Assembly (NCBI GenBank): GCA_001970955.1
Contig: MPUH01001061.1
Coordinates: forward strand, 1-25,009
Reading direction: 5' to 3'
DNA length: 25,009 nt
DNA from: Stentor coeruleus
Lineage: Eukaryota; Ciliophora; Heterotrichea; Heterotrichida; Stentoridae
The notes beneath the pieces were generated by a model. That model searched no databases. It was not told the origin of the DNA and saw nothing but the letters and a program-made list of their open reading frames with translations. This document shows, piece after piece, positions 1 to 9,877 of this stretch. A program made the translations under genes and the position numbers. Position 1 is the stretch's first letter. Each line of letters starts with the position of its first letter.

Positions 1-72
1 ACCCAATACAAAACTTTCCTTATAAATTGTACAATCAAAATTAATTATCTTTTACATTATTATCATATCAAT

Positions 73-234
73 CTATAAAAACATCTCATTATTCAACTGA
101 ACACTAGCCCCAGCATTACCTTCATTATTTTTATTAGCCGCAATAGGTTTAGTATATTTATCTCTAAGTCTTTCATAATTTGAGTTAGTTGAAGATGCTC
201 TAACTGGAGAATAGCTACTCAATATTCACAACAT
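73..234 (-). CDS. tentative 48-aa protein, two exons
   Basis: On the minus strand an open frame ends at TAG (73-75). It has a coding-like polar composition, including SPVRASSTNSNYERLRDKYT. Upstream it meets an in-frame TGA just after an ATG at 234. Removing 15 nt (215-229, GTGAATATTGAGTAG) joins ATGTT to C-TAT-TCT and gives 49 codons including the stop. The intron is weak: it starts GTG rather than GTA and lacks the A at position 10 that every well-supported intron in this window has. No family is recognised. It could also be the 3' exon of a gene whose upstream part is not resolved, since another minus-strand frame ends only 18 nt upstream. Confidence 0.33.
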
Positions 235-252
235 TTATTTAATAAAAAACTC

Positions 253-525
253 TTAATAAAACTCCTCTTCCTTTAGCTTGAGTATTACTATTAATTGATC
301 TTGACCTTTATATTTTTCTCTCTTCTCTAATCTGCGGAAGATCATAATCAAATGTTGCTGGTGAAAAGACTCAAGTGATTTTGTATATTCAAAAGGATAA
401 ACTGATATACAATATAAAGCTAATTTAGTACAGTATTGATAGTTTAGGTAGAAGATACTATGAAGTTCCATTTTACTCAACTTAGAATAAATCGATATCA
501 AATGTTTGTGAAAAAGCAGCATCAT
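253..525 (-). CDS. tentative hypothetical protein, 90 aa
   Basis: This minus-strand frame starts at a double ATG (520-525) and ends in TAA. The product is 90 aa with a basic/acidic C-terminal third (FRRLEKREKYKGQDQ) that looks coded rather than random. No family is recognised. A second plausible start on the same strand (ATG at 645) opens about 26 codons, then meets TAG, TAA and two TGAs before this frame. I tested 15- and 16-nt GT..AG segments there and none gives a clean join. The true 5' end is therefore unknown, and a decayed gene is possible. Confidence 0.3.
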   Translation of the reverse strand: MMLLFHKHLISIYSKLSKMELHSIFYLNYQYCTKLALYCISVYPFEYTKSLESFHQQHLIMIFRRLEKREKYKGQDQLIVILKLKEEEFY

Positions 526-671
526 CTGCAAGCTTATTTCTCCTAGCTTTCATCATCCTATTTACTAAACAACTACTAGCTCATCACAGAGTTTACCATA
601 TAAAGTTTCTTGATTTCTAGTTGAAAAACCACTACAAATAGACATTTTATAAACCTTTTAGGCTATTAAAT

Positions 672-1094
672 ATGGAAACTTACTTCCCTCAACTGAGTTT
701 GATTAACCCAAATGATCAAATTTGTTCTTCATGCAACACCTCAAAATTGTGCATAAGTTTTATATGCAAACATAATTGGTGTGATAACTGCTTTTGTGAA
801 CAACTCAAAAACAAACTAAAAAATTGTATCAAAGCCCTTAGAATAAATCCAGAAAGTCTTAATGGTAAATACTCTTATATAGGGTGCATTATGAACTGTG
901 AAGAAAGTAAACTTGCTTTACCAGTAGAATGGGTTGAAGAGCTTTTTATTAATAGGAATGAACAGGAAATTGCCAACTTATTAAGTATTTGCAGAACATT
1001 TTTTTCAGGGATCCCTACGTATTTTAAAAATTGTGATCAATGCAATGCAACTCATTCAGGGGTTAGTAAAGATGTGAAATGCATAAATAGTTAG
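672..1094 (+). CDS. RBR-type RING1-like small zinc-binding protein
   Basis: The product is 140 aa and Cys-rich. Visible ligands are C18-x2-C21, then C32-x-H34-x2-C37-x2-C40, then C72-x3-C76. This order and spacing resembles RING1 of RING-between-RING ubiquitin ligases, where a long loop also precedes the last Cys pair. A further C121-x2-C124 with H128 and C137 could be the start of an IBR, but the protein ends there, so no RING2 or catalytic Cys is present. If functional it would be an E2-binding fragment or a ubiquitin-pathway regulator; that is inference. The stop TAG lies 5 nt from the stop of the convergent SVIP-like gene. The ATG at 672 is preceded by AT-rich sequence and followed by G. 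The zinc-ligand pattern is clear; the family assignment is moderate. Confidence 0.7.
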   Translation: METYFPQLSLINPNDQICSSCNTSKLCISFICKHNWCDNCFCEQLKNKLKNCIKALRINPESLNGKYSYIGCIMNCEESKLALPVEWVEELFINRNEQEIANLLSICRTFFSGIPTYFKNCDQCNATHSGVSKDVKCINS

Positions 1095-1099
1095 TATTA

Positions 1100-1385
1100 T
1101 TAAGAATTCCAATCAAGGGGCTCATATTTGTTGTTGTTAGGGGCTGATTGTTGTCGTTTAACTTTTTCTTCGTACTCTTTATAAGATTTTTCATTCATTC
1201 CATGCATTTTCTGCTGTTTTTCTCGAGCTTCCGCAGCTTCTAGCATTTTTTGCCTTTTTACTTCTTTGGAATCTTCATCTTTTGATTTTGCTATTTTTTG
1301 TCTATCTTCTTTGTTTAGTGATATAGGAGTAGCTTATATAGGAATTACCTGCTTTTAGATTTTGTTTGCCGAGTCCACAACCCAT
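1100..1385 (-). CDS. SVIP-like small p97/VCP-interacting protein
   Basis: Two exons (1385-1349 and 1332-1100) separated by a 16-nt intron encode 89 aa. The N-terminus MGCGLGK has Gly2 and Cys3, as expected for N-myristoylation plus palmitoylation. Residues 39-49 (RQKMLEAAEAR) match R-x5-A-A-x2-R exactly, the VCP-interacting motif (VIM) that binds the N domain of p97. The rest is a charged helix and a short polar tail ending LDWNS. Human SVIP has the same layout: acylated N-terminus, then a VIM helix, in about 77 aa, and it acts as an ERAD inhibitor and p97 adaptor at membranes. Other VIM proteins exist, so 'SVIP-like' is a family-level call. The gene is convergent with the RING1-like gene and divergent from the kelch gene (215 nt apart). 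Confidence 0.72.
1333..1348 (-). other. 16-nt spliceosomal intron (SVIP-like gene)
   Basis: The sequence is GTAATTCCTATATAAG on the minus strand, phase 1, splitting an Ala codon (G|CT). Removal joins the MGCG start to the VIM helix in frame; retention shifts the frame and soon meets TAG. It has A at position 10, like the 15-nt introns. Confidence 0.8.
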
Positions 1386-1600
1386 TTTCAAATAATATAG
1401 TTTTCTATTGATCTTAATGGTATATTAATTAGTAATTGGGTATATATGAGTAATAAAAATGAGTATTTATGTAATTATTGCATAAGGATAAGTATTAGAA
1501 TATGTGAGGATTTTATATTTTTATATTTAGGAAATGCTTATTTAAAAGGATTTTTTTTAAGTAAAAAAATAAGGTATTATAGCTTGAGTGCTAATAAATA

Positions 1601-4600
1601 ATGTGGAAAATGTTGATTTTAAGTTTGCTAGTTGGAGGTGAAGTTGTGATTAGTTATTTACCTTATTTTAAGACTCCACCATGTCCAAGACTTTATTCTG
1701 TAATGGAGTATTTGCCTAGTTCAGACTCCCTTTTGATTTTTGGAGGAGCTTTAGGTACAACATTTTTCAGTGATATATGGGAATTTTCTCTATCATCGCA
1801 AACTTGGTCTGAATTTATTCCAACCTCTAAAAAATTCCCTGGTATTACATAATTAGATAGTAGAATCGGCTTTGGATCATTTTCTAATAGTTTTAAGCAA
1901 ATTTTCTATATATTTGGAGGGAATACAGAATTAGGTCCTCAAAATGATCTCTGGGCTTTTGATATATTAAATATCAAGTGGTATGAAATCATATTAGAAA
2001 ACCTTCCACCAGCCAGATATGATTTTGCATACACAAGTTATATTGAAGGCTTTCACCAGTATTTTGCCATATTTGGAGGGATAACTTTTTCAGGACTTGA
2101 CAACAACTTATACATGTAAAAAACATATAGTCTTAATATGACATCCTTAAAATGGACACTTCAAAAACTATCAGGAAACCCTCCAATTCAAACCCGAGGT
2201 TCTAATATTGTATATTATAATGGGTGTTTTATACTAACAGGAGGATTTCTTAACCAAAAACAAGTAGACTTAAGAACATATCGATATTATTTAAATACTT
2301 CATTTTGGGAAGATATTACTAGTCCATCAATATTAAATTCCAGGACATATACAAAAACTTTTATACATGGAAATTATTTATATTTAGTTTTTGGATGGGA
2401 TGTATATATGACTACTGATGCTATAAGTATTATAAGATTAAATATAGAGTCACAAAGTCCTAAATGGGAAGTGTTTATAGAAAACTCTGATTATGCTAGA
2501 GATTCTTTTGGATTAGCAACAGTAAGTGAATATGTTTATATATTCGCAGGATACAGTTCTGCAAACAACGAAAATCTTAATAGCATTATTTATATAGACT
2601 TAGTATTAAAAGATATTTTTGAAGTAACTTCAAACTATCTGTCACCAGAAAATAGATATTCAGGGTCTTTGAGTATAGTAAATGGGGAATTCTATCTATT
2701 TGGTGGGAAAACTAAAAATAAATTACTTAATGATTTATGGATCTACAATGTAGAATCCTTTCAATGGTCAAAAAAAAACAATCTTGGTTTTTTCCCATCA
2801 GCTCGATTCCTTCATGCAGCAGATTCTCAAGGAGATGCAATAATAATATGGGGTGGAGAAGATTCTTCAGGACTTAAAAATGATCTTTTTATATTCAATG
2901 CTCTAACTAATTACTGGGGAGAACTTATTCCAAGATCATCTGAAATCCCTAGTGCAGCTAAAGGTGCTTGTTTAGTATCCCAAATTCCTTTAATCTTCTT
3001 ATATGGAGGTTTAACAAGTTCAGGGATATCTAAAGAGTTATGGATTTTCTTTATGGGTAACAGTTCTTATATGAAAATCTCTGAAGATTTTCCTGTTGTT
3101 TATCATACATGCGTTATTATTCATGAAGAGTTTTATGTGATTTTTGGATCTACATATGGAGAAGAGCCAATAAGCAGAGTAAGGTATTATAATTTTCTTA
3201 AAAAAAAATGGGCAACTTATTATGATCACGAATATACAGATGTTAATCCTGTACAAGGAATACAATTAATGATAAATGGGAAAATTATTGTTGTTGGAGG
3301 TCAAGCTTGGCAACTTGATCCTATTTTTCTTATACAAGTATTTGCTGAGAATACTGTTATTAAACAAGAGACTTTATCAGTATCAGTTTATGCTTCTAGT
3401 TATGCTTATTATAAAAAAGATTTTTACTCATTTGGAGGTGGTTCAGCTATTGGAACGACACTCCGTCTTTCTATCCCAAGTTCTCATTTTATAAAAATCA
3501 GCCTTTCTTCTATTTGTGCTAATGATAAATGTGATGATCTTTGTTCTTCTGGTACTTATTCATCAGGTTTATTATGTGAAGTTTGCCCAAAAGGATCATT
3601 TTCTGAAGGATATGGGAATACTAAATGCCAATTGTGTGGTGAAGGGACTTTTAATGCTTATTATTCTGCTAATTCTAATAGACAATGCTATCCATGTCCT
3701 GAAGGATCTTATAGTTCAAATCCAGGGGCTAATTATTGCTTAGATTGTATAACAGGAATGGTATGTCCTGCTGGATCTAAAATTCCTATAGAGTACTTTT
3801 ATGAGAATAATGAAAAGTCTATACAACCACAGATTTATAAAGGAAATGCTGATGAAGATGTGGCTTGGTATTTTCAGGTTTCAGTATTTATTGTATCTTT
3901 TGTTATTGTGATAAATTTTGTTTTGTGGGGAAAATTAAGGAAATCGCTAATGTTTTGGGATTTATTTGAAGACTTGCATAATCATGAACTTAATTTCCCT
4001 ATGATACGTGTAAAAAATAAAGTTGGGGGATTTTTTTCTTTGGTATTTTTCGGAATTTCAATTATAATTATTGGGTCCTCTTTGATTTCTTTTAACTTAG
4101 ATAATATACAAGAAACAAAAGCTCTAGTCCCATTAGTAATCATGGAAAATGAGGTTAGCGAATTTGTGAGCCCAGAGTTAGTAGTTATATCAAAATTCTT
4201 AGTCTACGGAGATTCATGTGAAATAAACAATGTTTGTAACCCACTGATTTTAGTTACAACAAATAATATTAAAAGCACATTATCAAAAATTAGTTGCAGT
4301 ATGACAAATGATAAATCATGTATCGTAACTTTTACATGCTATGATTGTAGTCTTAGTAAAGGTACTATACTTAAGATATCATTACTAGAAAAGTTTAGTT
4401 ATGCTTCAGGAATTGAAATTAATATAACATCTGATTCTTCTATTCCAAATTCAAAGAGCAGTGTAAGTTTAACTTTACAATCTTCTATAAACTATATCTT
4501 TATAGGCTCTGAACCAAGTAAATTTTTTTTCACACTAACTCCTTCTATATTTCGATCCGAATCAAGTAATTGGCCAGATTTACTAACAGGCTATCATGTT

Positions 4601-5038
4601 TCATCTGATTCAATTCCTATAAAAGGTAGCGAGTTTTTAAGCATTGATCTTCCTATAGCTTCTCAACTTAAACTAGAAATTTATTTAGATGTCAGTCTTT
4701 CAAGTTTATATACAAATAGATATTTAAAACAAGATTTACTTTTTGCGTTGTCTACTATTATTGGATCTGTTTTTGGAATTTTAGGAGCTGTTGGGTCATT
4801 TATGAGGTTTTTCGAAAGCTATTTACTAAAATCTATGGATAAGTATAAGCAAGATATACATATAAATAATATCAAAAATCGGAGAAAGATATTGAAAGAT
4901 ATCTTTGGTATCAGAGATGAAAATCTTGATATAGCTTTCAATTCGAATATGGATTTAATTTTAGATACAGACAAAAATCAAAAATATGAATTTTCAAAGA
5001 GACTTCTTGATTTGTATAAACAGGAATATCATGTTTAA
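1601..5038 (+). CDS. kelch-repeat, Cys-rich, three-TM surface protein
   Basis: Three exons (1601-1841, 1857-2115, 2131-5038) give 1135 aa. Residues 1-18 form a signal peptide. Residues about 25-620 hold many kelch-type blades, with recurrent hydrophobic-FGG or GGG motifs followed by a W (for example LLIFGGA, FYLFGGK, IIIWGGE). Residues about 628-710 are a Cys-rich GCC2/GCC3 (ephrin-receptor-like) segment with CPKGSFS and CPEGSYS. TM helices lie near 746-768, 800-822 and 1036-1058, with a 210-residue Cys-containing region between TM2 and TM3 and a basic cytosolic tail. This predicts an extracellular kelch propeller on a three-pass membrane protein. Ciliates carry large families of kelch or Cys-rich surface proteins; the ligand is unknown. 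Without splicing the frame starts at Met170, losing the signal peptide and first blades. Confidence 0.88.
1842..1856 (+). other. 15-nt intron 1 of kelch gene
   Basis: The sequence is GTATTACATAATTAG, phase 1 (G|AT, Asp81). Retention gives an in-frame TAA. Removal continues the kelch repeat frame. A is at position 10. Confidence 0.88.
2116..2130 (+). other. 15-nt intron 2 of kelch gene
   Basis: The sequence is GTAAAAAACATATAG, phase 2 (AT|T, Ile167). Retention gives an immediate in-frame TAA. Removal joins exon 2 to the long third exon in frame. A is at position 10. Confidence 0.88.
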
Positions 5039-6487
5039 GCTGATAGGAGTTAATATTATAAAGATAGATTTAGGAAATTATAAGTGTGACTTTAGATTTT
5101 TATAGGTTTATAAATAATATTGTAAAATGATGTATATAGTTTTAAAGCATTGAAATTATTTATTATAAAATGTTATCATGTTTATCAAAAGAATGATTTA
5201 ATAAATTGTTATAGCTAAATAATTAGTTTTAAATAAAATTGTATAATATTTTCTATAGAATTTTTCCAATACTTGAATCATCCTCAAAGGTAAAATGTGA
5301 GAATTTTTTGTATTAGTCGATTCATTGAATCAGTGAGATTTTTTTTATATAGAAATCAAACATTTATATCAGATTATAACTTGATAATTTTTTGAATGCT
5401 TTTAAAAAATAATGCATGCAAATTGTAACATCTATGCTTTAATATAATTATACACTTATTAGTATTAATTAGGAATTATCGCTTGAATATTGTCCAGCCT
5501 TTGTTAATTTCTTCTTTTATAGTATATTTTCATGATAAAATTTTTATTTTTCTGTCGATCTTGATTATTTCTTGTTTTTTTGTGTTTCCTCTAAAATATA
5601 CACTTATACTATTTTTATAAATTTTGATTTTAGGTTAAGGTTTTTGTATTTTCGAATTATCAACTTGGACAGTATAACAAATGATTATTAAATTATGCAA
5701 AGGTATTTTCGATAATTATGAGTGGTTTTAAGATATTTAATGGTCTTTGTAAAAAATATTATAACAAAAACTTCTGTTTGAAGTATTTCAAATGATATTT
5801 TATTCTTCCTAATTTAAGAATAAGCTTATCTAATTATTAGTGCTTGTTACAGGAAAATTTACTTTGTATCTGAGTTTTATTACTATAAGATGGTTTAATA
5901 GAACTTTATTTACTCGATCTATCTTAATTTTTTATATTTCAAATACAGCATTAATCTTTATAAAACATTGAAAAATCTTACACTTTTTTGTAGGAGTTGT
6001 ATACTTAATCTTTAAAAATTTCCATAATAGCCTAGCAAATTTTGCTGTTCAATATTTAATAAATAATATAATCACTTTCTACAACATTTTTATGTAAGAT
6101 TTTGATTAGAATACTTTTTGTTTTTGTCATTACAATTTTCTTTAGAAGACTAAAAACTAGTTTAAAACATAATATTATATTTTTTAGTTGAAGTATATGA
6201 TATTGATATTAATTCTATTTTTAACTTTAGATTATCTTAATAGATTTTTATTAAGTTGTTATTTACAAGAAATCTAACCATAGAAACTCTATTTTTTCTT
6301 TGGAAAATCAATTTACTAACCTTAGTAATTCTGAAAGAAAAAACCATGAAACTATCCTAATATAATTAACTCAAAACGCAGCACAATGAAAAGGTGAATA
6401 ATAAGTACTATAAAACGCCTTAAAAGATTTAAAGTCAAGTATTTTCACAATTTAAAATTTATAAAAACCTTAAAGGGTTAAATATAA
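5039..6487. other. 1.45-kb gene-poor intergenic region
   Basis: This is the longest gap in the window and is strongly AT-rich with many stops on both strands. I found no coding frame, no tRNA-like B box and no convincing hidden mini-intron gene. It contains one copy (5471-5599) of a segment that resembles 15588-15720, and a small palindrome GATTCATTGAATC near 5319-5332. It is otherwise unexplained. Confidence 0.6.
5471..5599 (+). repeat. dispersed intergenic repeat, copy A
   Basis: It shares ordered blocks with 15588-15720: AGGAATTAT, CTTGA, TTGTTAATTT, CTTCTTTT, TATTTCTTGTTTTT and TAAAATAT, with similar spacing (129 versus 133 nt). The copies are diverged and AT-rich, so chance similarity is not excluded. 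It could be a duplicated 3'-flanking element or a small RNA gene. Confidence 0.35.
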
Positions 6488-9400
6488 ATGGAAAAACTCA
6501 GAGTCCTTGAAATGAAACAACAGCAGCTTCGGCAAGAAAGGCTCAAACTCGAAAGAAAAGCAAAAATGCGAGAAGCTCAAGACATCCAAAGCAACGTCCT
6601 TCATACCAGAACCTTAGAAAGCGAGCTTAAGGTTATAGAAAAGCAAAAAGAAGCAGCAAGAGCGCGGAACGAGAAAATTTTGATAGACATGGTTTCAAAA
6701 GTTAATGACCTAAACGAAAACATAAGCAGAAACTCCCTTAAAAGATCAAAAGACCGACTTGTATCGGCAAAATGCCAGTTCTACGACGTCATCACTTCTG
6801 AATACCCTGATTGGACAGACCATCTTAAAGACCCGGAATCATTCAAAGCAAGAAAAATCCAAGAAAATCTCGAAAAACTTCGTAATTTACAAGCTAAAAA
6901 GCAAGAAGACTACCGTAAGCAAATGGAAGCTGAACTAGAAATCATTAAATACAACGAACAATATATGAATGAATTATATCAAGAAAAAGAGATGGCAAGG
7001 CTAAGGGAAAAAAGTAAACAGGATTTTATGATCAAAGCCGAGCAGGAAAGGATGAATTTAAGAAGTAGACTTGAAGCTAAAAGAGAAGAAGATCTTGAAA
7101 AACAAATAATCCTGTTTGCTGAGGCACAAAATGAGGTGTTTAATGAAAACAATAGGAAAATATCAACACCTACAACTCATATTCCAAATTCTTTTAATAT
7201 AAATAGGAACAAAGAAGAAGAGAAAATGAAAAGTGGGACTCAAGAAGGGTATGAAAATCAATACCGGGGTTTTCGTGAAAATTTTCAAAATGTCCAAGGG
7301 TTTCCAATTGGTAAAAAAGATAGTCTTGATGCTAGTTCGATATTACCAGAAAGTAAGAATATAAGTCAAGAACTAAGTCCGAAATATGATGTTAGGCCAA
7401 GAGCTCCTGATATTGATCATAAAAGTGACCCTATTGATGATTATAGGGAATCAGGGCAAAAAGGGCCTGATTTAAGATATACTCCTCCTGAATTTCCCAA
7501 AAAATCTCCTGAAAATAGATTCGTCCAACCTGAGTTTACCCAAAAAACTCCTGAAAATAATAATGTTCCTGAAATAAAACAGAAACACACTGATATCAGA
7601 GTTGAACCTCCTCAGTTTATCAAAGCTTCTGATAGAAAAACTTCTCCTCCTGACAGAAAAATTTCTCCACCTGATTATTCTCAGAAACCCCCTGAAACTA
7701 ATATACCCCCTAGTCAGTATATACAAAATATTCCTATTATTAAACCATCTCCTTCTGAATCTATGCAAAAACCTCCTGAAATTCCTCAGAAAGCCAAAGA
7801 GTATAAACCTAAAGTTCCAGATACTAATTTTAATGCTTTACATGATAAAAATATGGATGAGGATATTGATTTTGGTGTTGAAGTTGCTAGAAAAAACCCT
7901 GAAAATTATAATAAAGAAACTAATATTCGTAAAAATCCTCCTGAGATGCCTAAGAAAAATGAAGAAAAACAAAAAAATGTAGAGCCTGGATTTGTTGTTG
8001 AACCTAAGAAAACTGAAGTTAATAAACCTGGTGTTGAAGGTAAAGGTAGTAGTCAGTATTTGTATAAATTATCTGAAGAAGATGATTATGATGAACCTGT
8101 TGTGGTTAAAAAAGCAACTACAAGTAATATTAAAAAACCAACTGAGAAAATTATTGAGGTTAGTGAAGAAGATGACACATTTGATATTATCAAAGAAGTA
8201 CCTAAAAATGTAAGTAAACAGCAAGAAGTTACTAAAAACCCTGTGAAAAAATTCGAAAACCCAAAGCTAGATGTGAAAAAAGCTAAACCTGATTTTCACA
8301 AAAATGAATCATCAAAAGAATCTAATGATTCAGAATTCAAATTCGATAACATAGAACTTCCAGACAATACAGTCTCAGTCCCAAAAGCACAATCAAAAAA
8401 GCCTGACAACTCCAAACCTGTAGAAAAAACCTCAGCAGCCAAATCAGCATCTACAAAACCTAGAGTTGAAGAGAAAAAAGGTCAATTTCAAATAACAAAC
8501 GACTTTGATGCTGAATTTGATCTTAGTAGTCCAGGTAGCGGTGTGCAAATAATATCATCTTCATCACACAAAAAACCAACACCAGTAATTAAAGGTCCTC
8601 AAAAATCAGAAGATCCCAAAGGAAAATCCGTACCTTTCTTTGGTTTATCTGAAAATCAATCAGAAGTTCCAATAGTTCGTGCAGGTAAAAAGTCATTAGA
8701 AGGTAATATTGAAACTGTATCAACAAGTCCAAAAGTCCTCAAAGTAGACCAAGGTAAAAAAGGCCCAATTATAAAAGCTCAAGAAATTGAAGCAGACGGT
8801 GAGTTTGAAATAAAAACTATAAAACAAAAAAATGAACTTCTTGGTGCTAAATCCCCTGATTTCGATATTGAAGCTAGTATTGAAGATAGTGGACAATTAG
8901 AAAACCCATACCTCGCAGGGATTGCTAATAGGAATTCTGAAAGTAAAAATAATTTATCTGGGAAACCAGATTCAAGACCAGGATCTAGTAAAGGGACTAT
9001 TAGAGGAGAACCATCATCTTTACAAAATACTCAACAATCTAAACTATCAGTTGACACAACAAATTATGCTAAAAGTGTTAATCCTATTGATACTGGGCTT
9101 AAAAGAGATGAATCTTTAAGAAATGTTACTTCACCAAGACCTTCTGAACCTTTATCTCCTGGTCAGGTATCATCAAGTACATTTTTTGGTGATAATGTTC
9201 CTAAACTTCTTGCTGAAAATAAAGTTCTAAGCATACTCCCTGCACAAACTAGAAAACTTATGGTTGAAGAACTTGTGAATATTACTAAAGAAAGCTTAGC
9301 AAGAACTGGGAAGAAAATCATTAAACTTGAGGAAGCTTTGACAATGCAAAGATTAGAAAAATTGTATGAGAACTATTCTATGAATAAAAGCAAATTTAAA

Positions 9401-9877
9401 TATAAAAACAATGAAGAACTGATTGGTTTTGTCCTTTCAATTGCTAGAACAGTCCCTGAACCTTTTCTTCCTCTTGAATTGGTTAGGAGCAAAATGCCGT
9501 TTACTGAAATGATGATAAAAGAAAAAATGAATCAGTATTATGTGGCGATATTTGTTCAAATTAAAGATTTACTTGTAGAAAGTATTATCCAAGGATGGAT
9601 TGAAGAGAATTTAGCTTTAGGAATGTTTACTGATACAATGCTGAATTTCATGACTAGTAAAAGCCAGTTTAAGAGGTGTCAGCAGAATTTAAGTAAAATT
9701 ATCAGGGCTGGACTTAGTAGACCACCTACAGCAATTAAAGATACTTCTTTTGAAACCACTGGTAGAGTTGTAACACCTGGGTATGGGCAAAAATTCACAT
9801 CGGTTAAAGCTCAAGGTAGTGGATATCAGTCAATACATTCAGAAATAGATAAGTTCCAAGAAGTTATTGATGATTAG
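6488..9877 (+). CDS. large coiled-coil / disordered scaffold-like protein
   Basis: A single exon encodes 1129 aa. Residues 1-240 are rich in K/E/R/Q with heptad character, predicting long coiled coils. Residues about 240-910 are low complexity and probably disordered. Within them, about residues 330-435 repeat a loose motif (PPE-F-x-K-x-P-E and variants such as SPPDRKISPPDYSQKPPE), followed by acidic patches (SEEDDYDEP, SEEDDTFDI). Residues about 915-1080 return to a helical, hydrophobic composition (ILPAQTRKLMVEELV, FVLSIARTVPEPFLPLELV) and look like a folded C-terminal domain that I do not recognise. The layout is typical of cytoskeletal or basal-body scaffolds; the N-terminal RN-containing coiled coil faintly recalls centrosomal proteins such as kizuna, but this is weak. 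The start ATG has TATAA upstream and G at +4; the stop is TAG. Confidence 0.85.
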   Translation: MEKLRVLEMKQQQLRQERLKLERKAKMREAQDIQSNVLHTRTLESELKVIEKQKEAARARNEKILIDMVSKVNDLNENISRNSLKRSKDRLVSAKCQFYDVITSEYPDWTDHLKDPESFKARKIQENLEKLRNLQAKKQEDYRKQMEAELEIIKYNEQYMNELYQEKEMARLREKSKQDFMIKAEQERMNLRSRLEAKREEDLEKQIILFAEAQNEVFNENNRKISTPTTHIPNSFNINRNKEEEKMKSGTQEGYENQYRGFRENFQNVQGFPIGKKDSLDASSILPESKNISQELSPKYDVRPRAPDIDHKSDPIDDYRESGQKGPDLRYTPPEFPKKSPENRFVQPEFTQKTPENNNVPEIKQKHTDIRVEPPQFIKASDRKTSPPDRKISPPDYSQKPPETNIPPSQYIQNIPIIKPSPSESMQKPPEIPQKAKEYKPKVPDTNFNALHDKNMDEDIDFGVEVARKNPENYNKETNIRKNPPEMPKKNEEKQKNVEPGFVVEPKKTEVNKPGVEGKGSSQYLYKLSEEDDYDEPVVVKKATTSNIKKPTEKIIEVSEEDDTFDIIKEVPKNVSKQQEVTKNPVKKFENPKLDVKKAKPDFHKNESSKESNDSEFKFDNIELPDNTVSVPKAQSKKPDNSKPVEKTSAAKSASTKPRVEEKKGQFQITNDFDAEFDLSSPGSGVQIISSSSHKKPTPVIKGPQKSEDPKGKSVPFFGLSENQSEVPIVRAGKKSLEGNIETVSTSPKVLKVDQGKKGPIIKAQEIEADGEFEIKTIKQKNELLGAKSPDFDIEASIEDSGQLENPYLAGIANRNSESKNNLSGKPDSRPGSSKGTIRGEPSSLQNTQQSKLSVDTTNYAKSVNPIDTGLKRDESLRNVTSPRPSEPLSPGQVSSSTFFGDNVPKLLAENKVLSILPAQTRKLMVEELVNITKESLARTGKKIIKLEEALTMQRLEKLYENYSMNKSKFKYKNNEELIGFVLSIARTVPEPFLPLELVRSKMPFTEMMIKEKMNQYYVAIFVQIKDLLVESIIQGWIEENLALGMFTDTMLNFMTSKSQFKRCQQNLSKIIRAGLSRPPTAIKDTSFETTGRVVTPGYGQKFTSVKAQGSGYQSIHSEIDKFQEVIDD

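Noticed and set aside
1081-1094. Intron extending the RING1-like gene beyond TAG 1094
   Set aside because: No 15- or 16-nt GT..AG segment spans the stop, and the convergent gene's stop begins 5 nt later.
5039-6487. tRNA, snRNA or other RNA gene in the large spacer
   Set aside because: No B-box-like GTTCRANYC, no cloverleaf and no recognisable snRNA core sequence could be found by eye; only the weak two-copy element remains.
7472-7768. 98-aa minus-strand frame inside the scaffold gene
   Set aside because: It is the antisense of the Pro/Glu/Lys repeat zone and gives an Arg/Phe/Ile-rich by-product.
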